Source: Anaeramoeba flamelloides (Eukaryota; Metamonada; Anaeramoebidae). Taken from it: a stretch of 64,000 nt of DNA. Within the stretch, counting starts at the first letter, position 1; each line of letters opens with the position of its first letter. The notes under the pieces are model-generated. The model saw nothing but the letters and a program-made list of their open reading frames with translations. It had not been told where the DNA came from and ran no database searches. Of the stretch, positions 36,960 to 46,907 are shown piece by piece. The stretch is from NCBI GenBank assembly GCA_027625915.1, contig JANTQA010000047.1:20584001-20648000 (forward strand), read 5' to 3'. A program made the position numbers and the translations under genes.

Positions 36960-37178
36960 TTTTCTACTTTTTTTGTTTTTCTTTATTTTGTTTTTGTTTT
37001 TCTTTTTCTTTTTTCTTTCATTTTCAATTTTTTTTTCATTTTCTTTTTCGTTAACTATTTCTATTTCTTTTTCAATTTCCTTTTCAATTTCTTTTTGTTT
37101 TTGTTTTTCTTTTTCTTTTTCTTTTTCAATTCCTTTAGTAATTGGATTATTATGATAAATTGATTTGACAAATTCTTC
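36960..37178 (-). pseudogene. LamG gene linker fragment
   Basis: Nearly identical to 27570-27780 of LamG gene A: the Lys/Glu-rich linker between repeats 1 and 2 (CGTTAACTATTTCTATTTC context) plus the last residues of repeat 1 (FVKSIYHNNPI). It stops inside TTCTTCAGAA, where it joins half of an M4 MITE. A copied or translocated gene piece, not a gene. Confidence 0.8.
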
Positions 37179-37450
37179 AGAATTACCAACTCTTGAATCC
37201 CATTACAAATTACTTTTCAATTTATAATTATTGATTTTATTGATTTCAAATTGTAAGTTTCATTTCTTTAATAATTTCAAACAAAAGAAGAGAGTTTTGA
37301 TTGATCTTCAAATCCGATTATAAACAATTAAAATAATTTTAAAATGATTTCAAATAATTTCAAATTATTTCAAATTATTTGAAATGGTTTTCAATGGTTT
37401 CCAAAAGCTGAATGAGAAGTTGCCGATTCACACCTGAGTTGAAACGGCTG
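37178..37450. mobile_element. Half copy of the M4 foldback MITE
   Basis: Contains the centre and right arm of the element at 32434-32917 and ends GAAACGGCTG followed by TA. The left arm is replaced by the LamG linker fragment; the junction has about five bases of shared sequence (CAGAA). Confidence 0.75.
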
Positions 37451-37589
37451 TAATTTTCGGTTTATTTCTCAAATTAAAAAAAACCTAATGTTAGGTGCCA
37501 TCAAGTGCCTAGCTTTTTTTTAATTTAAGAAATTAAAATAAAATTCATCAAAAATTTTCTTTTTATTTCTCAAATCAAAAAAAAGCTAA

Positions 37590-37665
37590 CGGCGGTTTTC
37601 CATAATTCAAAAGAATAGAGAAAAATCTTTGATTTTACTCAATTCGTTTAAATTCTGGAAAACCT
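37590..37665. repeat. 70-bp palindrome, further copy
   Basis: TTTTCCATAATTCAAAAGAA ... AATTCTGGAAAA, the same family as 36658-36728. Confidence 0.55.
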
Positions 37666-38630
37666 AACGGTAAACAGGAGGTAATTTTGTTGAATCACCT
37701 CTGCTCAACAATAAAAAAAAAAAAAAAAAAAAAAATGTTTTTTTTTAAGATGTCAAGTGAAAATTTTCAAGTGGAATAATCAAAATCAGTCATTTTCAGG
37801 AACATACAATAGATGCAAGGGTTTTATGTTTGATTGTTTTTGGACGTTTCTTCAAAAGGATTGATTAAAAAGAGGAAATAGAGACTATTGAATAGTTATA
37901 CAATTTCGTTTGTTTCTGATTAAGAAATTTTCAACCAAATTTTGTCTTCAATAAAACAAATGTTAAATTTAACTTCAGTGATTTAAATCATTTAGTTCGG
38001 AGAAAAGGATGCTTTGAAAAACTTATTCTTCAAAGTTTCTTAAACAAATAACAAATTAGTTGTTTGTTTGTTTGTTTTAGTTTGCTTATTTTTTTTTGTG
38101 TTTTAATTGCTATGTAGAGTTAGATCCTGAGTTCAAAGAATAAATAGCACCTCCTATTTGTTTCATCTTTTCAAAAATCACCTTTGTTATATTTCCTCGT
38201 CTTGGATCACCTTCCAGACTCAAAATATGAGATTGTTCTGGTAATAAGATTATATTAATCGTTGTTTTTCAAACTCATCAATATCATCTTATATCACTTC
38301 AAACAATATCATATTTCTCGTTCTTCCAGACAAAACTCATCACACAACAAGATGATTGTTCGTTTCAAAATCAAAAAAATAAAGACATTTATCAAAAAAA
38401 TTAACTTAAAAAAGAGAAATAATTATTTGAATTTTATTATCAAAATGTTTTAAAATTGTTTAGAAAAAAATTTTTTTATTAGTGCACTAAACGTTGAAAG
38501 TTTTTAGAAAAAAAAAATAAAAAAATTTAATAGAAACCAACACACATTAAGAATATTTAAAAATATTTCAATAGTTTTTTTTTTTTTTAACTATTTTTTT
38601 TTTTTTTTCATTTGATTATACTTGTATTAA

Positions 38631-41600
38631 TCATTTACCTTTTTGAAAAATTGATTTTATAAATTCTTCAGAAATACCAAATGGGAACCAATAAAAATTA
38701 CTAATGCTAATCCATATGTTTATTCGACACATGGGATCAAATAACCAACAATCATTGATTGGCCTGAGGGGTTCTCCTCTAAGATTTCCTTTTTTTAGGA
38801 ATTTCCCATTTAAATAATGAACAACTCTAGATCCACAAACAGAGATCGCCCAATGGTACCAAGTATATGGTTTAAAGGGAAATTTGTCAAGATCAAGTCC
38901 ATCATTTTGTTGTACAGTTGAATCATGTCTGAAATGAATAGAAATTTGTTTTGAAAATGAATCCTGATATACATTAATTGCAGGAGTTTGATAATCAGAT
39001 CTTAATCCATTATGGAATATTGTTTTGTTTGCCTTTTTTTCGTATTTTGGTAGTTCACCGATATAGATCCACATTGATATTCCATAATGTACTTGACCTT
39101 TTATGGGTTTGATTCCTCCAAGATCAGATTCGATCATTACATTTGAAATCATGTATTTTTTCATTGAGCGATCTCTGAGATACATTTTCTTTTTAATGAT
39201 TTTATAATCGTCCCATCTTATATTTGAATTAATCTTTTTTTTCAATTTTTTGTTTTTGTTTTTCAATTTCAATTTTCTAAAGATTGGATTAATGAGATAA
39301 ATTGATTTGGCAAAATCTTCAGAAATACCAAATGGGAACCAACAAAAATTACTAATGCTAATCCCTTCTGCTGATCTGCGCCAGGGATCAACTAACCAAC
39401 AATCCTTGATTGGCCTGAGGGGTTCTCCTCGAAGATTTCCTTTGTTTACAAATTCCCCATTTACATAATGAACAACTTGTGATCCACAAACAGAGACAGA
39501 CCAATGGTACCAAGTATTGAGTTCAAAGGAATAATAACATAGATCAATCCCATCATTTTCTTGTACAGTTGAATCGTGTATGAATCTAATTTTAGTATTA
39601 GAATCTGGATAAATCAAAATTGCAGGAGTTCGATGATTTTTTCTTGATCCATTATGGAAAATTGAGATATATCGAGCCTCCTTAGATTTTTTATTGAATT
39701 TAAACCACATTGAGATCGCATAATTAACTTGATCTTTCTTGGGTTTGATTCCCCCAAGATCAGATTCGATCTGTACAGGTGAAATATTGAATTTTTTCAT
39801 TGGATGGCCTTTCAGGTCAATAATATCTTTAAAGATTAGATAATTGTCCCATCTTATATTTGGATTAATATTTATGATTTCAAATTGTTCTTTTTCTTCT
39901 TTTTCTTTGGCAATTGGATTATTGTGATAAATTGATTTGACAAATTCTTCAGAAATACCAAATGGGAACCAACAAAAATTACTAATGCTAATCCCTTCTG
40001 CTGATCTGTGCCAGGGATCAACTAACCAACAATCCTTGATTGGCCTGAGGGGTTCTCCTTGAAGATTTATTTTTTTTACAATTTTACCATTAACATATTG
40101 AACAATTCTCGATCCACAAACAGATACAGACCAATGATACCAAGTTTTAAGTTCAAAGGGAAACCCACGAGATTCAAACCCACATCCAGATGAAGTTGAA
40201 TTATGCATAAAACAAATAGAAGCTTGATTTGGAAGAATCCAAATTGCAGGAGTTCGATGATAGTTTCTTAATCCATTATGGAAAATTGATCTCTCTTTGT
40301 TGTGCATTTTATTGATTTTAATCCACATTGAGATTCCATAATTAACTTGACCTTTTATGGGTTTGATTCCTCCAAGATCAGATTCAATCAGTACAGGTGA
40401 AATATTGAATTTTTTCATTGAGGGGCCTTTTAGATCAATTATATTTTTGATGATTTTATAATCATCCCATTTTATATTTAGATTCATATTTTGTATTATA
40501 AATTGCTTCTTTTGTTCTTTGATTTCTATTTCTTTTTTTTCTTGTTTTTTTTTTTCTTTTTCTTTTTGTTTTTGTTTTTGTTTTTTTTTTTGTTTTTCTT
40601 TTTCAATTTCAATTTCTTTTTCAATTTCAATTTTTTTTTCAATTTCAATTTCAATTTCTTTTTGGTTTTCTTTTTCTTTTTCTTTTTCAATTTCTTTAGA
40701 GATTGGATTATTGAGATAAATTGATTTGACAAATTCTTCAGAAATACCAAATGGGAACCAACAAAAATTACTAATGATAATCCCTTCTGCTAATTTATAA
40801 TAGGAATCAATAAACCAACAATCCTTAGTTGGCCAGAGGGCTTCTCCTCGAAGATTTCCTTTCTGAATAAATTTACCATTTACATAATGAACAATTCTCG
40901 ATCCACAAACAGAGACAGACCAATGATACCAAGTATCGAATTTAAAGTCAAATTCGTTAAGATCAATCCCATCATCATATATGGTTGAATCATGTCTAAA
41001 ATTAATATAAATTTGTTTTGTATATGACTTTTGACGTATGACAATTTTAGGAGTTTGACGATTATTTAAGAACCCATTTCGGAAAATGTATCTATAATCT
41101 AAGTAAATTCCCTTGTTTAATCGTGAATCCATTTTAAACCACATTGAAATTCCATAATTAACTTGATCTTTCTTGGGTTTGATTCCTCCAAGATCAGATT
41201 CAATCTGTAAAGGTGAAATCTTGAATTTTTTCTTTGAAGTGTCGTTCAGACGAACGATGTTTTTGATGATTTTATAGTCATCCCATCTTATATTTGAATT
41301 AATGTTTTTTTTCAATTCTTTTTTCATTTTTTTTTCTTTAGCAATGGGATTATTGAGATAAATTGATTTTGCAAAATCTTCAGAAATACCAAATGGGAAC
41401 CAACAAAAATTACTAATGCTAATCCCTTCTGCTGATCCATGCCAGGGATCAACCAACCAACAATCCTTGATTGGCCAGAGGGCTTCTCCTCGAAGATTTC
41501 CTTTCTGAATAAAGTTACCATTAACATAATGAACAACTCTAGATCCACAAACAGAGACAGACCAATGGTACCAAGTATTGAGTTCAAAGCCAAATTCATT

Positions 41601-42644
41601 AAGATCAATCCCATCATTCTCTTCTACAGTTGAATCATGTCTGAATTGAAGATAAGTTCTGTTTTCAAGATGGACGTTTGGAAGAATCCAAATTGCAGGA
41701 GTTCGATGATTGTTTCTTAACCCATTATGGAAAATTGATCTAAGTTGATCTTTGTTGTTGGACTTTTTATTGATTTTAATCCACATTGAGATCCCATAAT
41801 TAACTTGATCTTTCTTGGGTTTGATTCCTCCAAGATCAGATTCAATCAGTACAGGTGAAATATTGAATTTTTTCATTGGATGGCCTTTCAGGTCAATTAT
41901 ATTTTTGATGATTTTATAATCATCCCATTTTATATTTGGATTCATATTTTGTAGTATAAATTTTTTCTTTTTTTCTTCTTTTTTTTCAATTTTTTTTTCT
42001 TCATTTATTTCTTCTTTTTTTTGTTTTTCTTTTTCTTTTTCAATTTCTTTAGAAATTGGATTATTGAGATAAATTGATTTTGCAAATTCTTCAGAAATAC
42101 CAAATGGGAACCAACAAAAATTACTAATGATAATCCCTTCTGCTGATCCATGCCAGGGATCAACTAACCAACAATCCTTGGTTGGCCAGAGGGCTTCTCC
42201 TTTAAGATCCCCTTTTTTTACAATTTTACCATTAACATAATGAACAATTCTCGATACACAAACAGAGACAGACCAATGATACCAAGTATTGAGTTCAAAG
42301 TCAAATTTATTAAGATCAACTCCATCATTTTCTTGTACAGTTGAATCATGTCTGAATTGAAGATAAGTTCTGTATGGGTAATTGACGTCTGGATGAATCA
42401 AAATTGCAGGAGTTCGATGATTTTTTCTTGATCCATTATGGAAAATTGATCTAGATTGATTTTTGTTTGATGGTTTATTGATTTTAATCCACATTGAGAT
42501 ACCATAATTAACTTGACCTTTCTTGGGTTTGATTCCTCCAAGATCTGATTCGATCATTACAGGTGAAATACTGAATTTTTTCATTGAGGGTCCTTTCAAG
42601 TCTATTGTTTGTGAAAATATTCTGTAGTCTGAATACTTTTCCAT
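38631..42644 (-). CDS. Hexa-LamG-like repeat protein B (1337 aa)
   Basis: Intact single-exon paralogue of the gene at 24181-28308, with the same start (MEKYSDYRIFSQTIDLKG) and six repeats starting near residues 1, 233, 448, 719, 925 and 1136. Each repeat keeps IESDLGGIKP, YGISMW, IFHNG, WYHW(S/A)(V/I)SV and NG. The Lys/Glu linkers differ most in length: 1-2 is shorter and 3-4 longer than in A. The C-terminus ends after EEFIKSIFQKGK, lacking the extra Lys-rich tail of A, and the WLVDPWH motif is altered in repeats 3 and 6. No signal peptide or membrane segment. That both copies stay open over 4 kb despite repeat-mediated instability suggests selection. Function unknown; binding or scaffolding is the family-level inference. 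Confidence 0.85.
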   Translation of the reverse strand: MEKYSDYRIFSQTIDLKGPSMKKFSISPVMIESDLGGIKPKKGQVNYGISMWIKINKPSNKNQSRSIFHNGSRKNHRTPAILIHPDVNYPYRTYLQFRHDSTVQENDGVDLNKFDFELNTWYHWSVSVCVSRIVHYVNGKIVKKGDLKGEALWPTKDCWLVDPWHGSAEGIIISNFCWFPFGISEEFAKSIYLNNPISKEIEKEKEKQKKEEINEEKKIEKKEEKKKKFILQNMNPNIKWDDYKIIKNIIDLKGHPMKKFNISPVLIESDLGGIKPKKDQVNYGISMWIKINKKSNNKDQLRSIFHNGLRNNHRTPAIWILPNVHLENRTYLQFRHDSTVEENDGIDLNEFGFELNTWYHWSVSVCGSRVVHYVNGNFIQKGNLRGEALWPIKDCWLVDPWHGSAEGISISNFCWFPFGISEDFAKSIYLNNPIAKEKKMKKELKKNINSNIRWDDYKIIKNIVRLNDTSKKKFKISPLQIESDLGGIKPKKDQVNYGISMWFKMDSRLNKGIYLDYRYIFRNGFLNNRQTPKIVIRQKSYTKQIYINFRHDSTIYDDGIDLNEFDFKFDTWYHWSVSVCGSRIVHYVNGKFIQKGNLRGEALWPTKDCWFIDSYYKLAEGIIISNFCWFPFGISEEFVKSIYLNNPISKEIEKEKEKENQKEIEIEIEKKIEIEKEIEIEKEKQKKKQKQKQKEKEKKKQEKKEIEIKEQKKQFIIQNMNLNIKWDDYKIIKNIIDLKGPSMKKFNISPVLIESDLGGIKPIKGQVNYGISMWIKINKMHNKERSIFHNGLRNYHRTPAIWILPNQASICFMHNSTSSGCGFESRGFPFELKTWYHWSVSVCGSRIVQYVNGKIVKKINLQGEPLRPIKDCWLVDPWHRSAEGISISNFCWFPFGISEEFVKSIYHNNPIAKEKEEKEQFEIININPNIRWDNYLIFKDIIDLKGHPMKKFNISPVQIESDLGGIKPKKDQVNYAISMWFKFNKKSKEARYISIFHNGSRKNHRTPAILIYPDSNTKIRFIHDSTVQENDGIDLCYYSFELNTWYHWSVSVCGSQVVHYVNGEFVNKGNLRGEPLRPIKDCWLVDPWRRSAEGISISNFCWFPFGISEDFAKSIYLINPIFRKLKLKNKNKKLKKKINSNIRWDDYKIIKKKMYLRDRSMKKYMISNVMIESDLGGIKPIKGQVHYGISMWIYIGELPKYEKKANKTIFHNGLRSDYQTPAINVYQDSFSKQISIHFRHDSTVQQNDGLDLDKFPFKPYTWYHWAISVCGSRVVHYLNGKFLKKGNLRGEPLRPINDCWLFDPMCRINIWISISNFYWFPFGISEEFIKSIFQKGK

Positions 42645-42729
42645 ATGACTTTTTTTTTTTTTTTTTTCTTCTTTTGATTTGTAAAAAAAAAAATGATTTT
42701 TGTTTTTCGAAATTTCATTAATTCATTAA

Positions 42730-42930
42730 AAGGCGGTTTTAAGGTTTACAATACCTGATAGTTGAAAAAGTATTGTCTTGTATTGGATGTAGCGAATTGT
42801 TATTTTTTCTCTTAACTTATTTATCTTAGACTTGGTTAAGGTTGTAATAATGATTCAAGATTGCTAATTTTTTGGCATTTTATTTTTAATCTTTCCAAAA
42901 TCCTAATTTAAGATTCTAAGGCTAATATAG
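42730..42930 (-). promoter_or_regulatory. Conserved sequence upstream of LamG gene B
   Basis: Paralogous to 28395-28595 at the same distance from the start codon. Homology ends abruptly at about 42930, which marks the duplication edge. Confidence 0.35.
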
Positions 42931-43774
42931 ATTTTTTAAGACAAATCCTGTATTTGTAAATGAAATATTTTTTTCAAAAAATAATTACTTCAAACTCTGA
43001 TCCACAATCAAACTTCTTTTGTAATGTGAATTCGACTTTAAAAATGTTCTTCTTTTTGTTGAAAATTCCTTTTCTCATAAGAAAATACCTCTTTCGAGAC
43101 CTGTTCATATAGAATTTTTTAAAAAGAAAATCTCAATTATTTAAATCATTGATTTTTAATCATGAATTAGAATAATTAGAATACATAATTACTCAGGTAT
43201 TAGTTTTAATTTTAGAGATTTATACAATTTAGTTATTGAAATTTTATGAGGTTTTAGTTTGAAAAAATATAATTTTGTAAAAAAAATATATAACTAGTTA
43301 TTTATGATTGAAGAATAATCCATTTTTAAATGAATCAGAGAATTTAATTGTTGAAATATATTTAATTTTTTAGCTCTTCTATTATTGTATTCAGTTAAAA
43401 TCATTTTTTGAAATTTTTTTCTTTTTGTCTTTTTCAATATTTTTCTTATTATTCAAAAGGATTAAAAACTATGAAATAAAAATTAACTTTGATAAATCAA
43501 CTGAAATAAAATTCACCACACAATAGAAGGTGGAAAAAATGCATGTTTGAGGAATTATTTTTTAAACCACAGCAAGTCAAGAAATTGATATTCAACTGGA
43601 CCAACGACAAAAAATAAAAAGGGGTATTTTTTTGTTTATTCTTTTATTTTCAAACTAATTTAGTTAAAAAAATAATCATTTTTACAACTTGACAAAAATA
43701 AAATTTAAGAATACCATTTCTAAAAAAAAAAGAAGAAGATTGAAAAAAAGAGATTAAAAAATCTTTTTTTTATT
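42931..43774. other. Intergenic DNA, no gene recognised
   Basis: AT-rich sequence between the duplication edge and the LINE; nothing supported on either strand. Confidence 0.45.
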
Positions 43775-45942
43775 TAAAAATCAATTTATCAAATATACAG
43801 ATTTAATTTATAAAGAAAACAAAAAAGACCATAAAATTGCTCCATTAATTAAAAACATTCTAAGTCTAATCCTAACTTAATTCATCGTATCAAAAAAATA
43901 AACAAAGAAGCTTGGGATAAATTCATTGATGAAATAAATTTGGAATTTACTAAAAACAAAAATTTTTGGAAAAAAATAAACTTAATTAGGTCCAAAAAGA
44001 TGAAAATGATTTTAGATAATAAAAATATGATTGAAGAATATTTTGGACATATTCAAAAAAATTCAATTGAACCAGGTAAAGAAATTTTAAATTATATAAA
44101 AAATTTAAAAATTAAAAATTTAAAAGAGTTTAAAATTGATATATTTTTTCCAATTGAAAATATCAAAAACACTATTAAAAATTTAAAAAATAAATCAGTA
44201 AAATGTTTTCAAAAAATTGAAAATTTGAAATATATTATTGATGATGAAAATAATATTGATTTAAACCAAATTGAAAATAAAAATTATGAAAAATATTTAA
44301 TTACAATTCAGAAAATATTTAATAACTGGCTAATAAACCCAGATAAGAATAAAATTGAATATATTAAAAAAGGATCAATTTTATTTATTCACAAAAAAGG
44401 AAACGAAGGTGTAGCTTTGAATTATCGACCAATTTCTATTAACCAAAGTCTACCAAGATTATTTCTAAAAATGTTATATAAACTAATCGAACCCTGTTGG
44501 GAATTTATTCATAAATCACAGTTTGGATTTAGAAAAAAATATGATACTCGTATTGCAGTATTAAACTTCTTAAATACTTTTAATATGATAAAATCAAATA
44601 ATGAAAATGAAAATAATAAAAAATATATTATAATGATTGATATAGCTAAATGTTTTGATTCAATCAGTTTTAAAATAATTAGAAAAACAATAAAAAAATT
44701 TATTATAAATAAAATTATTAATTTTTTTTTATTAAAATATTATCAAGGAGAAGGTCTTGGTATATTCCAAGGAGACCCATTATCACCTATTTTATTTGCT
44801 CTAATTTAACACTTACTTGTATTAAAAATCATTCCATTAACAAACCATTGTCAAATGTTTACAGATGATTTAATTTTAATTATTAAAGGAAATAGAAATC
44901 AATTAAATCAGAAATTAAATTCAATATATGAAATAATTATTCAATTTGGATTAAAACCTAATAAAGATAAAACAGTTGTTTCAAAAGAATTAAAAAAAAT
45001 TAAATATTTGGGTATTTATTTAAATAAAATTTCACATATAGTTTAGAATTTAAAAAAGGCGAAAGAAACATATAACAACTGTAAACAGTTATTAAATAAC
45101 AACTCGCTTAACAATAGTTTAAAAATTAGATTATTTAAATCTTTTATCATAAGCCAATTGACATATGGGTTGGAAATATATAATTATGAAATAAAAACTT
45201 TAAATTATTTAAATTCTTGGATTAATTCATGTATTACTGAAATATGTAAAATAAACAAAAATACACCAATTCTTATTTACAAAACAGAATTTAAAATAGA
45301 AAATATGATAATTTCTATCAATAAAAAGAAATTTAAATTCAAAAAGAAATTAGGGAATTTATCCCTTCCTAATTTAGAAAAATTAATAAAGTTTAATCAA
45401 CGAACCAACAATCAAAAATTAATTGGAATTCAAAAGATATTATCAAACTAAAAAAAGAAATATACAAATACACATATAACGAGTTGTTGAATTCAACAAG
45501 TTGGAAGGTCCAAAAATATTTCACAATAATAAAAAATCAAAATTATTTATTTAAAACCCAAAAATGTTTAATTTATCCATCAAGCTCAACAATTCTAAAA
45601 TTCAGAACATTCACTAACTGTTTAAATAGATATTACTATGTAATTAATAAAAATTCAAATAAATTTTGTCCTTTATGTTTAAAATATCAACAGAAGGAAA
45701 TTATAGAAAATATTGATCACTTTTTATGGATATATCCTTTCTATGAAAAAGATAGATTAATTTTTCACAATAAATTGAAACAAATAAATCTTGATGAATT
45801 GATTTTAAACTTTGATAGTTTGAAATTATTTTCATTAATTAATAATCGTGAAATCTATGATTTTACGATTAAATTTCTTAAAGGGAATTTAAGTCTAATG
45901 GCAACTAGAGTGTAATTTACACTTCTTCAATAATAAAAAAAT
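43775..45942 (+). mobile_element. LINE (non-LTR retrotransposon), 5'-truncated
   Basis: Carries the reverse transcriptase and C-terminal region of a non-LTR retrotransposon. Motifs in order: ILFIHKKG and NYRPISINQSLPRLF (~44390-44465), SQFGFRKKYDTRIAVLNFLN, IIMIDIAKCFDSIS (motif A), GIFQGDPLSPILFALI (motif B), FTDD (motif C; the other copy has FADD), GLKPNKDKT, then a CPLC ... H Cys-His region near 45668. The 3' tail is AATAATAAAAAAA. The endonuclease part is missing. Broken: a TAA replaces a Ser codon at 44807, a TAG lies at 45044, and a one-base shift occurs near 45410. The tail abuts the duplicated block beginning at 45943. Confidence 0.85.
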
Positions 45943-46905
45943 AAGATTTTTTTTCAATTTTGAGATAATTCTTTTGGTTAACCAAAAAAAAAAAAAAAAA
46001 ATGATATATTTAACCAATTGAAAAATAATTGTATTTTTTTAAGAATGATGGTTATAATAATTAAACTTTTAAAGTCATTTAAAAAAAATTACCAAGAACT
46101 TTTTTTTTGTTTTTATTATAAAATTAGATTTTTCAAAATAAAATTTTCTAAAAGATATTTGGGAATATTGTAATTTTATCAATAAAATTCAAAATCATTT
46201 TTTTATCCTGACAAAAATCATTTGAAAATATTCTAAGGATTCTTATGAATAAGACCAAACAATTACTTAAAAAAATTTTCAAAAATTGAAAAAATTCATA
46301 AACAATTTTTTAATCATTTTTCCAAAACCAATAAACAACTTTTTTTTAACAAACCTAAAATAAAAATTTTTGTTGTTGAATGGATCTCAATTTAATTGAG
46401 AAACTTTTTAACAGTTTCTACTAAATATCATTTATTTAATCACCTATACTTCAATTAGTTTTATTAGCTAGATTTGAATTGAAATATTAATCAAAGAAAA
46501 AGAAACCAAATATAAAATTTTCAATCAAAATCAAGACTTTCTAACATAAAACGAAAAATATGTTTTCCCATTTTCAAGAATTAACTTAATTGTTAATAAA
46601 AATAATATGGTTACTTTATTTGGTTTTAGATTGGAATTTGTCAAATTTTGAATTTCAAAAAGGAGACTCAAATCAATAAATTTTTTAGAAGAGGTTAACT
46701 CATACCTTTCATAATACAAAGCACAAATTACAAAAAAAAATTTTAAAGATCTTAAAATTTCATTTTATTTTTAAAAAAGTACTACTCCCTTAATTGGTTT
46801 TTTTTTTTGTCAAGAGAAATACTTTGAAAGTTTTTGTTTTTGTTATTTAAATTTTTTTTTTTGATTTCGAGAATTCAACTCCTTTACTGTAATTTTTGAA
46901 ATATT
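45943..46905. repeat. Duplicated block between two LINEs
   Basis: 45943-46340 is the reverse complement of 11990-12410, 46385-46600 that of 10560-10770, and 46620-46795 that of 8391-8592. 46845-46905 is the left flank of the next LINE and matches 11345-11400 inverted. A minus-strand 62-codon frame at 46531-46719 is unrecognised. A mosaic of old repeats. Confidence 0.55.
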
Positions 46906-46907
46906 GT

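Larger units (their letters stand above)
37735..42930. repeat. Segmental duplication, copy 2, right part
   Basis: Matches 23320-28595. Homology resumes at AAGATGTCAAGTGAAAATTT after about 2 kb of inserted repeats (35740-37730) placed in an A/T-run. Confidence 0.9.
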
